Position numbers and translations under genes: made by a program
Shown: one piece after another, positions 1 through 6,958 of the stretch
Layout of the letters: each line of letters opens with the position of its first letter
How positions within the stretch are numbered: position 1 is the first letter of the stretch
Origin: Alkalitalea saponilacus
GTDB lineage: Bacteria; Bacteroidota; Bacteroidia; Bacteroidales; Marinilabiliaceae
DNA length: 64,000 nucleotides
Assembly: GCF_900168165.1 (NCBI RefSeq)
Contig: NZ_FUYV01000007.1
Coordinates: 1 to 64,000, forward strand
Reading direction: 5' to 3'
The notes under the pieces: model-generated
Seen by the model: only the letters and a program-made list of their open reading frames with translations
Told to the model about the DNA's origin: nothing
The model's database searches: none

Positions 1-320
1 AGTTAAAACAGATTTACTAATCCTGGATGATTTTGGGCTTACCTATCTGGAGAATCAACAAAGGATGGACTTCTTGGAAATGATTGAGGATAGACACGGC
101 AAGAAATCAACGATTATTGCAAGTCAATTGCCAGTCGCAACATGGTATGATGTCATTGGAGAAGAGACTATTGCCGATGCAATTCTTGATAGAATCGTCC
201 ATACCTCTTATCGAATTGAACTCAAAGGAGAAAGTTTAAGAAAAAAACTGTAATATTGTCAGTCCATCACGTTCTTTGAACCTTTAACAAAAAGGAAAAA
301 TCCTCCGGTTCTAGGGGGTC
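1..320 (+). mobile_element. Right end of an IS21-type insertion element (partial)
   Basis: The window opens inside an IS21-like element, seen by the 3' part of its istB helper gene (to base 253). The exact right end is not resolved: after istB there are about 60 bases with no coding signal, and the reading frame of the disrupted outer-membrane protein gene becomes recognisable again near 316-325. The istA transposase gene would lie to the left, outside the window. The boundary of 320 is an estimate. Confidence 0.6.
2..253 (+). CDS. istB: IstB-like ATP-binding helper protein of IS21 family, C-terminal part
   Basis: This is the last 83 codons of an IstB protein, the AAA+ ATPase that assists the IstA transposase of IS21 elements. 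The frame is open from base 2, so the start lies outside the window. The first residues contain a Walker B-type stretch (LLILDDFG), followed by the typical IstB tail, with ITASQ-like [24 protein letters not shown] and a C-terminus rich in KGES(L)RK. The following gene is the 3' remnant of an outer-membrane protein gene in the same orientation, so the element probably inserted into that gene. The identification is firm from the family motifs; whether the element is still active cannot be judged from this part. Confidence 0.85.
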   Translation, partial: VKTDLLILDDFGLTYLENQQRMDFLEMIEDRHGKKSTIIASQLPVATWYDVIGEETIADAILDRIVHTSYRIELKGESLRKKL

Positions 321-1272
321 AATATCACCGGAATATCCAACAAACACCTCTGATGAAACCCGGCAGGGTTTGACGGAAATAATCAAACTTGGATTGGCAC
401 CATATCTGGCATCAACTCCCATGGGCAGTCATCTGTTTCTAACAATGAAAGAAATTCAAACTATTGAAAAAAATACGCAGGAAGATCCTTTTAATAACTG
501 GATTTTTGAAGTATATGCAGGAAGTAATTTCTCATTTGAATCACAAAGAGATAATTTTACGGCTCGTTATGGCTTTTACGCCAACAAAACGACGGAAGAT
601 ATAAAACTACAATTCAGGCCATACTTTAATTATGGGAAATTGAGATTCGAAACAGATAACGAAACAATTATCCGCAAATCACATAGAAATGGCTTTGAAG
701 GTTTTGCAATAAAGAGCATAAATGACCATTGGTCAATGGGTCTGTTTTTGTACTCACTTTCGAGTACATTTCATAATACTCGGTTCAATGTTGAATTAAT
801 ACCAGGAATTGAGTACAGCCTTTACCCCTATCAGGAAGCAACCCGAAAGTCAATAACAATGTCGTACCAACTTGGAGCCGGATACCATAATTACATTGAA
901 GAAACAATTTTTAATCAAACAGAAGAGTTTTTATGGGGTCATAAACTAAATCTATCTGTAAGAATTCAGCAGCCCTGGGGGAACATAATGGGAGGTATTA
1001 ACGGATCTCACTATTTTCATGACTTCAATGCCAACCGCGTAGATCTATTTTCCAATCTAAACCTGAGGATATTCAGTGGTTTTTCACTCAGTTTTCGGGG
1101 AAATTTTAACTTCATTAACGACCTCGTTGCATTGCCCATAGGCGACATGTCTGTTGAAGACATCTTGCTACAGCAAAGACGCCAGAGCACCAATTATCAG
1201 GCAAGTGGATCCATTGGGTTTTCATATACGTTTGGGTCGAAATACACCAATGTGGTAAATACGAGATTTTAG
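280..1272 (+). pseudogene. Outer-membrane beta-barrel protein, 5'-truncated remnant
   Basis: An open frame without a credible start runs from about base 280 (first TTG at 370) to the stop at 1272. Its first recognisable part (TSDETRQGLTEIIKLGLAPY, about 346-405) matches the middle of a Bacteroidota outer-membrane protein family whose members begin with a signal peptide and about 100-130 further residues. Here that beginning is missing and IS21 sequence stands in its place. The rest is rich in alternating aromatic and polar residues, typical of beta-strands, and ends in F (NTRF). I infer an insertion-truncated, non-secreted remnant. The family has no function that I can name. Confidence 0.65.
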
Positions 1273-1314
1273 CATCAGTTAGATAATACGACACCTGATT
1301 AATTAATAGGTCAG

Positions 1315-1451
1315 CCGTTGGCGCGAGTTTGCACCTTAAATCCTCTCCATTGACGCTAAACGAAATTTGACGTAGTCATTTTTTAATTCGTTTGCAGTTC
1401 ATGACTAGCCCGGGCTTCGACTTTGCCCCGATTGCAAATCGGCGCGAACGG
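1315..1451. repeat. Palindromic spacer element with CCGTT...AACGG ends (copy 1)
   Basis: This 137-bp element starts CCGTTGGCGCGAGTTTGCA and ends in the imperfect complement of that (TGCAAATCGGCGCGAACGG), 15 of 19 positions pairing. Inside is a second inverted pair (GTAGTCAT / ATGACTAG) and the perfect small palindrome CCGATT-GCA-AATCGG. It is nearly the same as the element at 3701-3853. It lies between the outer-membrane remnant and the 3' end of the DUF3137 gene. Confidence 0.75.
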
Positions 1452-1594
1452 GAGGCTAGAACGATATTTTATTTGCGAAATAGCCGTTTTATCGGGAGCA
1501 CAAAAAATAGAATCAAAAATCCTCGGGAGACGCACTCAAATTCGTGATAACGTTTTCGCACAAGCACAAAACGAATCACAAATATTAGCTACCA

Positions 1595-2527
1595 CTATAG
1601 CCAAATTCGAGTGTTCAAATCCAGATCTTCAACAACATCAGTTAGCAGACCAAGATAAAAGTAGTGTTTTTGAATAAACTCCTTATTGTTTATGGGTTTT
1701 AGATAACGAGGTTCAAAGAGATCCGTTCGGGATGGGATAGTAACATATAGATAATTATCAATAAATGAGAAGCTAACATTAGCATTTAGCTTTTTCTTAT
1801 AGTTTAACATTTTATCCATAAGGGCTGGAGTAAGCTTATAACGTGACTCTACCTGATTCTCTGCAATTGTCAGAAATCTTTTGTTGAACTCAATATTTTC
1901 AAGCTTAACATATACTGCTTTTTTCATATAACCAAAGAAATTCAATCTGACTTTTCTTAATAAAGGCCTATTTCTGCGGTTAATTAACACTGTTTTGGAA
2001 CTGAATCGTTTATTAAACTTCACCGCAATAAAAATCCCGTTAAAGACTGCCCCCTCAGTCAATATGGGGTCAGTAGTGATTTCTGACATATAAACAACGG
2101 TACTATTTATTCTACAACTAATAAAATCTTCTCCCTCATGGTTATAAACATAATGATTAAACAAAAGGCTTTTTCGTAACAGATTTACACTCATCTTCTG
2201 ATTGGGAAGATATTGCACATCTTCATAGAAATATTCGAGTAAGCCCAGAATAACAACATCTTTGAACTTAGACCTTATATTTCTCATAACAATATCGAGA
2301 TTGACGAAGAGTATAATCACTCCGGCCATTATCAACATAACAAAAAGAAAGGTAAAAAAATGTAATTCTAATATAATGCCCACAACAACCATAGCAAACG
2401 AAATAGAAGCAAGGATCCCCCCTAACAGAATACCCCTTGCGCTATTTTTCCTTACCTCCTCCAATGGTTTCAAATGGGGCAGAATCTTTTCAAATATTTC
2501 ATCAAAACTTTTCCCTTCTGTTTTCAT
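1595..2527 (-). CDS. DUF3137 family membrane protein
   Basis: The 310-residue protein has two adjacent membrane helices near the N-terminus (about 31-52 and 57-78) followed by a roughly 230-residue soluble domain. The C-terminal pattern (KLENIEFNKRF, VESRYKLTPALMDK, VTIPSRTDLFEPR and a final EDLDLNTRIW) is that of the DUF3137 family, which is common in Bacteroidota and has no known biochemical role. The length is usual for the family, so the gene looks intact, with the ATG at 2527. It is the first of the long run of minus-strand genes in the island; its stop lies 143 bases from a palindromic spacer element. Family assignment is good, function unknown. Confidence 0.75.
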   Translation of the reverse strand: MKTEGKSFDEIFEKILPHLKPLEEVRKNSARGILLGGILASISFAMVVVGIILELHFFTFLFVMLIMAGVIILFVNLDIVMRNIRSKFKDVVILGLLEYFYEDVQYLPNQKMSVNLLRKSLLFNHYVYNHEGEDFISCRINSTVVYMSEITTDPILTEGAVFNGIFIAVKFNKRFSSKTVLINRRNRPLLRKVRLNFFGYMKKAVYVKLENIEFNKRFLTIAENQVESRYKLTPALMDKMLNYKKKLNANVSFSFIDNYLYVTIPSRTDLFEPRYLKPINNKEFIQKHYFYLGLLTDVVEDLDLNTRIWL

Positions 2528-2720
2528 AATTCAGGTTAAGGTATTTAAATATAAATGGTTACAACAAGGCATTAAGTCCAAAATTGTAAGCCATTTTCAA
2601 GTTGACAATTGTAGAAACAATAAAAAAGAGTTGGTTTGTGATTTGTTCGTGTAAAAACTTCAATACATCCAAGAACTAATATCTTTAAATAAGCTTATTG
2701 GAACGAGCAACCACTCAAAC

Positions 2721-2805
2721 TAACGGCTTGCTAATATAGCTAAAAAAGCACGAATTAATGCTCGACTCTGCTGCTTAACCTTTGAAACGAAATTCGTGCT
2801 AACGG
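2721..2805. repeat. Palindromic spacer element ending AACGG (copy 2)
   Basis: The stretch carries the inverted pair GCACGAATT (2748-2756) and AATTCGTGC (2791-2799), directly followed by TAACGG. Between them is a variant of the recurring island motif GCTCGGCTCTGCCGC (here with substitutions). The rest of 2528-2720 shows no gene that I can support. Confidence 0.6.
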
Positions 2806-2856
2806 AACCGGGAAGTCACAGAAACAAAATGACACATCGCCCTAATTATTTAAATA

Positions 2857-3332
2857 CTAACCTCCAAAATAGTCAGAACTATATTTGATTAAATAAAAGA
2901 GAGACATAGTGGTAAAAACTACCCCAGCCACGGTAAAAAACCATGCCATCCAATACGGAGGGCGGTAGCTCATCACCATTTGATTATTGGCAGTGAGTTG
3001 TTTTATGTATACTCCACCTGGCTCTGTCCAAATTGTTATGCTATCACCAATACTAAAAGTATAGTTTTCTATAACTTCTCGTTCTTTTCTTCTATCGGTG
3101 TAATAGATTTCTTTATAACTTTAAGATAGAAAACGGATCTTTCTAAATCAACTGCTTTGGAATAATATACTGCATCGCCATAACTAACAAGTTTACCTTC
3201 GTGTAACTTGAGATCTTTAGGAGTATCAGGGATATCGTTGACTATTTGTATTCCTCCTAATAATGATGCAACACCAAATGGCAATCCGATAAATAAAACT
3301 CTTAAATACCCACTCTTCTTGAATATGCTCAT
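2857..3332 (-). pseudogene. Two-helix membrane protein, frameshifted
   Basis: The frame that starts at 3332 gives 87 residues with an N-terminal membrane helix (about 11-29) and stops at 3069. Immediately beyond, a second frame, open to the stop at 2857, reads ENYTFSIGDSITIW... and contains a second membrane helix (PYWMAWFFTVAGVVF) close to its end. Joined, the two parts give a protein of about 158 residues: helix, roughly 80 extracytoplasmic residues, helix. That is the same layout as the 173-residue protein at 15830-16351 and resembles DUF3592-type proteins. The switch of frame falls near 3085-3100. It is a disrupted gene unless there is a sequencing error or frameshifting. Function unknown. 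Confidence 0.6.
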
Positions 3333-3360
3333 TGTAATAATTCATTTTTTCAACTTCACC

Positions 3361-3417
3361 GCCCATGCTCGGCGAAGCTTGTAACTTCGTCGTTTTAAAC
3401 CGTAGTCTTATGACTAC
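3361..3417. repeat. REP-like double hairpin beside a RAYT remnant (copy A)
   Basis: Two neighbouring palindromes are seen: CGAAGCT-TGT-AACTTCG (3373-3389, imperfect) and GTAGTC-TTAT-GACTAC (3402-3417, perfect 6-bp arms). The same pair lies at 9754-9800, and both stand directly downstream of a RAYT transposase tail. Paired palindromes next to RAYT genes are the usual layout of REP elements. Confidence 0.65.
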
Positions 3418-3431
3418 ACATATCTAATTAT

Positions 3432-3652
3432 CTAAGCTGGCAAAGTCAAAACATCAACCTTCAAATAATTACTCAACCCTGCATAATTGCGTGCCGAACT
3501 CCATAAATAATCTTCCGGCCTTTCAACAATTCCCTCAACAACAAGATTGTTATAAATGTAGTTTAGCGTTTGGTCGAAAAACTTATTGGACTCTATCATT
3601 TCTGCATGATTACCATCTTGCCAGAATTTATATTCTTTTACGTTTTTAAGGT
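3432..3652 (-). pseudogene. REP-associated tyrosine transposase (RAYT), C-terminal fragment
   Basis: The minus strand encodes, in one open frame with no start, the tail of a RAYT transposase (KEYKFWQDGNHAEMI, LNYIYNNLVVEGIVERPEDY, LWSSARNYAG, ending KVDVLTLPA). About the first 100 residues, with the HxH metal motif and the N-terminal strand, are missing. The same tail recurs in the remnants at 5528-5697 and 9803-10316. A REP-like hairpin pair follows the stop. The fragment cannot encode an active enzyme. Confidence 0.7.
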
Positions 3653-3700
3653 TCCCGGCGGCTTTTTAAAAGTAAGAGAGCATCCACTCACGCCGACTTA

Positions 3701-3853
3701 CCGTTGGTGCGAGTTTACAACTCATGCCCTATCCACCTTAAATCCTCTCCATTGACGCTAAACGAAATTTGACATAGTCATTTTTTAATTCACTTACAGT
3801 TCATGACTAGCCCGTGCTTCGACTTTGCCCCGATTGCAAATCGGCGCGAACGG
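3701..3853. repeat. Palindromic spacer element with CCGTT...AACGG ends (copy 3)
   Basis: This 153-bp element is closely similar to the one at 1315-1451 and differs mainly by a short insertion near the left end. Its outer ends are inverted (CCGTTGGTGCGAG and GGCGCGAACGG) and an inner CCGATT-GCA-AATCGG palindrome is kept. Its AACGG end is only 4 bases from the stop codon of the toxin gene at 3858. Confidence 0.75.
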
Positions 3854-3857
3854 GGAG

Positions 3858-4151
3858 TTATTTGCGTTTCTTCCAGATTTTGGGGTTTCTACTGGTATGT
3901 TGGATAGCTAAAACATAGATGACTCCATTTTCAACAATAAAGAATATCCCAAAAGGGAAACGTTCTATTAAAGCCCTTTGAATATTTTTATAAACTACCT
4001 GAAAATGGCTAGGATTTCTTTGGATGGCATTAATTTTTGCATCTAAAGCCAGTAAAAACTCATTCCCTAAGCCTTCTCTTTTATCATTGTACCAGATAGC
4101 TGCTTCAGTGGCATCTAATTCGGCAAAAGGCTTGATAATTAGCCTATGCAT
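3858..4151 (-). CDS. ParE/RelE-superfamily toxin (copy 1)
   Basis: The 97-residue protein has the full length and pattern of a ParE/RelE-fold toxin: an N-terminal IIKPFAELDATEAAIWYND, a central LGNEFLLALDAKINAIQRNP and the C-terminal IERFPFGIFFIVENGVIYVLAIQHTSRNP. Toxins of this fold act in the cytoplasm, either on gyrase (ParE) or as ribosome-dependent mRNA interferases (RelE); the sequence does not settle which. Its ATG overlaps the stop of the upstream antitoxin (TGATG), the usual tight coupling. A second copy at 10749-11042 differs at only three residues. The stop is 4 bases from the palindromic element at 3701-3853. Confidence 0.85.
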   Translation of the reverse strand: MHRLIIKPFAELDATEAAIWYNDKREGLGNEFLLALDAKINAIQRNPSHFQVVYKNIQRALIERFPFGIFFIVENGVIYVLAIQHTSRNPKIWKKRK

Positions 4152-4357
4152 CAGAACTGACTTTTTATCCTGGCTTTAACTTCGTCCCAGCTTGAGCCTT
4201 CCTCCGGGTTATTTTTATGGCCTTCAAGCCTTTCTTCCAATAATTGCTTGGTTTCTTCCGATAATTCAACCTGTTCATCACTTTCAGCAATACTGTCCCA
4301 AATGGCTTCAACCATTAAAATGCGCTCTGAAACGCTCAATTTTAATATGTCTTGCAT
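4151..4357 (-). CDS. Addiction-module antitoxin, ParD-like/TIGR02574 type (copy 1)
   Basis: The protein (MQDILKLSVSERILMVEAIW..., 68 residues) belongs to the putative addiction module component family (Unstab_antitox), the usual partner of this toxin type. It should bind and neutralise the toxin encoded directly downstream, with which it overlaps by one base. An in-frame ATG four codons upstream (4369) would give MTKI-MQDIL; I chose the inner ATG because in the second copy (11042-11248) the codon after the equivalent outer ATG is followed by a TAA stop, so the outer start cannot be essential. A TAAATTTG box lies 17-24 bases upstream of the chosen start. Confidence 0.8.
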   Translation of the reverse strand: MQDILKLSVSERILMVEAIWDSIAESDEQVELSEETKQLLEERLEGHKNNPEEGSSWDEVKARIKSQF

Positions 4358-4373
4358 TATTTTTGTCATACTA

Positions 4374-4381
4374 CAAATTTA
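4374..4381 (-). promoter_or_regulatory. Candidate -7 promoter box of toxin-antitoxin copy 1
   Basis: The minus strand reads TAAATTTG, a match to the Bacteroidota -7 consensus TAnnTTTG, just upstream of the antitoxin start, which implies a very short leader. The same box is kept in copy 2. I see no clear TTTG box at the -33 position. Confidence 0.4.
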
Positions 4382-4428
4382 ACGATTTCTACCTGGTTTT
4401 AGTTCCATTTTAATGAACAAAACCCCCT

Positions 4429-4494
4429 CCGTTGGCGTGCTTTTCTGATGACTGACGAGGACGAATACCGATTTACCGACTTGTGCGGGGGGAT
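4429..4494. repeat. Palindromic spacer element CCGTT type (copy 4), between antitoxin and HicB
   Basis: The element starts CCGTTGGCGTGC and ends TTGTGCGGGGGGAT. The same element, with about 20 extra bases, is at 11320-11406 in front of the second toxin-antitoxin copy. Here it overlaps the end of hicB, so the last six HicB residues (SPRTSR) are encoded by the repeat. Confidence 0.65.
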
Positions 4495-4838
4495 AATTTT
4501 CCAAATATCCGAAAAACTCTTTCTCTAATAGATTCTGCAACAAAGTTATTTAATGACATTCTATCCTCCATTGCAAGTAAAGCTGCTTTCTGATGAAGCT
4601 CGGCCGAAATCCGAACATTAAAACTGCCTTTAAAGGGCTTTTCTGGTGTAATCCCCTCTTCCTTACAGTCAGACAAATATGCATCAACAGCTGCTTTAAA
4701 ATCAGCTTCTAACTCACTGCCTGTTTTCCCTTCATAAGATATCAGACCATTGATACCAAGAACTTTTCCATACAACAAATCATCTTCTTTGCTGTATTCA
4801 ATGCTTCCTGTATATCCTTTATGTTCTAAATTTTTCAT
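4473..4838 (-). CDS. hicB: HicB family antitoxin
   Basis: The 121-residue protein has the HicB layout: an N-terminal RNase H-like beta domain (YTGSIEYSKEDDLLYGKVLGI, residues 9-29, and an ISYEG step), an alpha segment with AVDAYLSDCKEEGITPEKP, and a C-terminal ribbon-helix-helix DNA-binding part (GSFNVRISAELHQKAALLA, then MSLNNFVAESI). HicB normally neutralises HicA and represses the operon. It lies 105 bases downstream of the hicA remnant; that gap contains a palindromic repeat. The C-terminal six residues read into a repeat element, which suggests the original stop was replaced. Identification is good. Confidence 0.8.
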   Translation of the reverse strand: MKNLEHKGYTGSIEYSKEDDLLYGKVLGINGLISYEGKTGSELEADFKAAVDAYLSDCKEEGITPEKPFKGSFNVRISAELHQKAALLAMEDRMSLNNFVAESIRERVFRIFGKLSPRTSR

Positions 4839-4854
4839 GTATCTATAATTTGTT

Positions 4855-4950
4855 TTTCAATGGGCACATGGAACTCGCCACATAGTCATTCCCTAATGAA
4901 AAAAGCTTTGACTTCATCGATCTGTCGATTCTCATGGCTCGTTTCATAAT
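4855..4950. repeat. Spacer repeat between hicA and hicB, of the same type as in the higBA gap
   Basis: The plus strand contains the pair ATGGAACTCGCC (near 4868) and GGCTCGTTTCAT (near 4936), imperfect complements of each other, as in the three repeats between higB and higA (11881-12180; compare ATGGAACTCGC and GCTCGTTTCAT there). It fills the gap between the HicA and HicB reading frames. Confidence 0.5.
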
Positions 4951-5185
4951 CCTAATACCTCTTTAATTTGTTTCAACTGATACTGCTTCATAATCCCAGA
5001 TGGGTCGGCTTATGAAGCATTATGGGCAATCCATCTGGATTCATAAACTTAACCCGGGAACCCGAAGTTTTCCCTTTTCTCACTTCTCTAAATTCAAAAT
5101 AGCCTAAAAGCTTAACCATCTCATCGTAATGAAAATCAGATGGCATAGTCAAAAAACGGGCTATTAACTTTTCTCTTTTAGACAT
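4944..5185 (-). pseudogene. hicA: HicA family toxin, frameshifted near its 3' end
   Basis: The frame from the ATG at 5185 encodes 65 residues (MSKREKLIARFLTMPSDFHY..., SRVKFMNPDGLPIMLHKPTH) and stops at 4988. HicA proteins of this type continue after HKPH with a helix ending in YQLKQIKEVLGL; exactly this helix (IMKQYQLKQIKEVL) is present in the next frame down to a stop at 4944. A single-base loss near 4996 explains it. HicA is a small dsRBD-like mRNA-cleaving toxin; the position of the usual catalytic histidine (GSHH) reads GSRV here, as in some longer relatives. The toxin is probably weakened or dead, while the antitoxin gene remains. Confidence 0.7.
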
Positions 5186-5189
5186 AATA

Positions 5190-5197
5190 CAAATGTA
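5190..5197 (-). promoter_or_regulatory. Candidate -7 promoter box of hicAB
   Basis: The minus strand reads TACATTTG, a TAnnTTTG match, ending 4 bases before the hicA ATG. A TTTG occurs 14 bases further upstream, closer than the usual spacing of a -33 box, so the call is tentative. Confidence 0.35.
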
Positions 5198-5226
5198 ACT
5201 ATATTTAGTTGCAAAATCAACAGTTT

Positions 5227-5455
5227 TTATTTTAATGGATGATATTTCTCCATTTCTTTCTGCAAATCCTCCAAAGTGTCTATTCTATAGCGTTCAGTAC
5301 TACTTACGTATTTGTGGCCGGCCATGCATTACACTTCTCTCAGATTGTGATGTTTGAGCCAATTGGTAATGATGCTTGCACGGATTTGTGCCATGTTTGT
5401 GAGTCTTGGTTCATAGCGGTTTATCATAGCTTTTATTCTGAACCTGCCAGGGAAT
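5227..5455 (-). pseudogene. Tyrosine recombinase (integrase), C-terminal remnant with an in-frame stop
   Basis: One minus-strand frame reads MINRYEPRLTNMAQIRASII, then TNWLKHHNLREV, a stop (5329-5331), CMAGHKYVSSTERYRIDTLE, and the tail LQKEMEKYHPL to a stop at 5227. This is the catalytic end of an XerC/D-type recombinase: the arginine of IRAS, the GH box in MAGHKY and the nucleophile tyrosine in STERY are all visible. The internal stop stands where relatives have Q of QYMAGH. The upstream end of the similarity (about 5455) abuts a CCGTT element (5462), so the 5' two thirds were lost. It is a scrap of the kind of enzyme that could have built such an island, but not functional. Confidence 0.65.
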
Positions 5456-5461
5456 AGACAA

Positions 5462-5814
5462 CCGTTGGCGAAAGATTCTGTAAAGGCAAAGCGGCAGAGC
5501 CGAGCGGCAACACGTGTCAATTTCAACTCAAATCCGCTCCAATTTGCCCCATTCTTTTATAATCTCCAAATAATTTCTTAAACCTGTATAATTTCGTGCA
5601 CTCGAATATAAATAATCTTCCGGCCTTTCAACAATTCCCTCAACAACAAGATTGTTATGAATGTAGTTTAGCTTTTGGTCGAGAAACATATTTGCAATTC
5701 ATGATTTAAAGCAAAGCGCAAATTACCGCTCACAATAACGAGGTGAACTGGAATAAAAGTACGAATTACCGCTCGGCTCTGCCGCTTAGTTTACCAAGAA
5801 ATTCGCGCGAACGG
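5462..5814. repeat. Palindromic spacer element with CCGTT...AACGG ends, split by a RAYT scrap (copy 5)
   Basis: The left end CCGTTGGCG at 5462 and the right end GCGCGAACGG at 5805-5814 pair imperfectly. Inside them GCGGCAGAGCCGAGCGG (about 5491-5507) is the exact complement of CCGCTCGGCTCTGCCGC (about 5769-5785), giving a long stem. The loop carries the RAYT fragment at 5528-5697. A run of G follows AACGG. Confidence 0.65.
5528..5697 (-). pseudogene. RAYT transposase, C-terminal fragment (second)
   Basis: A 56-codon open stretch with no start encodes LNYIHNNLVVEGIVERPEDY, then LYSSARNYTGLRNYLE, closely similar to the tail of the RAYT remnant at 3432-3652 and at 9803-10316, but with a different last 12 residues. 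It lies inside the palindromic element 5462-5814. Non-functional. Confidence 0.6.
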
Positions 5815-5831
5815 GGGGGGGGGTAGACTAA

Positions 5832-5915
5832 AAAACCATTTTCAAGCTTATTGATAAAATGCTTACCAATAAAAAGTTTAAAGATTTTTTTAATAAAAAT
5901 ATTGCGGCCTTGTAA
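5832..5915 (+). pseudogene. XRE-family HTH regulator, last 27 codons
   Basis: The plus strand reads KTIFKLIDKMLTNKKFKDFF and ends NKNIAAL-stop, the C-terminus of a Bacteroidota XRE regulator. It matches the tail of the longer remnant at 12644-12853 at most positions. No DNA-binding part is left. A GCACGAATT...AACGG element follows it directly, as it does at 12856-12887. Confidence 0.55.
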
Positions 5916-5919
5916 TATA

Positions 5920-5969
5920 ATAGCACGAATTGCAAATTGACAAAGTCGAACTTGGTTTTGCGATAACGG
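5920..5969. repeat. Palindromic spacer element ending AACGG (copy 6)
   Basis: The stretch begins TAGCACGAATTGCAAATTGA and ends GCGATAACGG; the AACGG end is 2 bases from the stop codon of the minus-strand gene at 5972. It links an XRE remnant on the plus strand to that gene. Confidence 0.55.
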
Positions 5970-5971
5970 GA

Positions 5972-6958
5972 TTACCTAATATATATAAAACCATCCAAGT
6001 CTCTGGTGAATGTGTAAGTATCCTTATTCTGCTCATACCATTCACGCGCTTGAAGTATCAACTCCCACTTCTCATGTTTATCGTCTTCTATCCTTGGATT
6101 AATAACTCTGTCTAAACTATTAATAGCAGTAGGGAAGCCATCAACCATCATTGCTAAGTGATGTATGGCATCTGTGCCTACCCATCCATAATATTTTATC
6201 CCATCACCATAATCCTCCATAAGCCGAATACTGTCGTCATAGAGATACTGGAATAACCGCTCGATAGTTTCCTTCTGCCTTGCGTAGTTTAAAAGTATCA
6301 TATGGTTTAATATTTCCGAAGCAGAATCCTCGTGGCTGGTTCTATCAATTTGTAGATTCGCCAGAGAGTCTATCGTATGTTGGTCCCCCAAGCGAGCAAG
6401 GGCGGCATCAAGGTTACTATGAAGTAATTTACTGCCACGAGGCCGCTCACGTTTCCCCCATGCCCTTAACCTTGGGAGCTCGCTTTCTAACCCCAACCAT
6501 ACAACTAATAATGGTAGATCATAATTACCACCCCTAAAAAACATAGAGTCTCTCATTGCCTCAACATGAGAAGGGGTGAATTCATTAACATCAGCCCACT
6601 TAGTTAAACTCCCTGTTATGCAGGCTGTCTCATCAAGTAGCGGATTTTTGGCCATTTCAATTATCTTACCTATGAAACACTCCCGGTTAGTGGTATCATC
6701 CTTGGGAATATGCCTCAAAAAAACAGCAAGTCTACAATGAAAATGCACGTAACGACGACAAGTGGTAAGGGTATCAAGAATACTACTGTAATAGCTAACG
6801 CTGAATGCCACATCCTGAGCTAAAAGCACATAATTAGGTTCAAACTTCTGTTCTGCCAGAACGCTATCGATATCGGCCATTATTTCCGCATGCTGCCCCT
6901 TAATTGTGCCAACAAATAAGGTCGCCACTGCTATAAATAATACTATTCTTCGGTCCAT
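5972..6958 (-). CDS. Secreted protein of unknown function, candidate immunity partner
   Basis: The 328-residue protein starts with a typical signal peptide (MDRRIVLFIAVATLFVGT, cleavage likely near KGQ, residues 20-22), so it should act outside the cytoplasm, most likely in the periplasm. The mature part is mainly helical, with CRRYVHFHCRLAVFL and EWYEQNKDTY stretches, and I do not recognise a family; a HEAT-like helical repeat fold is possible. Its ATG lies inside the last 16 bases of the metallopeptidase gene 6943-9765, so the two are co-translated. Such an overlap directly downstream of a variable C-terminal domain is the place where polymorphic toxins carry their immunity gene. That role is inference from position only. 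Confidence 0.6.
   Translation of the reverse strand: MDRRIVLFIAVATLFVGTIKGQHAEIMADIDSVLAEQKFEPNYVLLAQDVAFSVSYYSSILDTLTTCRRYVHFHCRLAVFLRHIPKDDTTNRECFIGKIIEMAKNPLLDETACITGSLTKWADVNEFTPSHVEAMRDSMFFRGGNYDLPLLVVWLGLESELPRLRAWGKRERPRGSKLLHSNLDAALARLGDQHTIDSLANLQIDRTSHEDSASEILNHMILLNYARQKETIERLFQYLYDDSIRLMEDYGDGIKYYGWVGTDAIHHLAMMVDGFPTAINSLDRVINPRIEDDKHEKWELILQAREWYEQNKDTYTFTRDLDGFIYIR

Noticed and set aside
1423-1677. Plus-strand reading frame of 84 codons
   Set aside because: It runs from a palindromic element into the 3' end of the DUF3137 gene on the other strand and resembles no protein.
5239-5457. Plus-strand reading frame of 72 codons
   Set aside because: It is the opposite strand of the tyrosine recombinase remnant, which has recognisable motifs.
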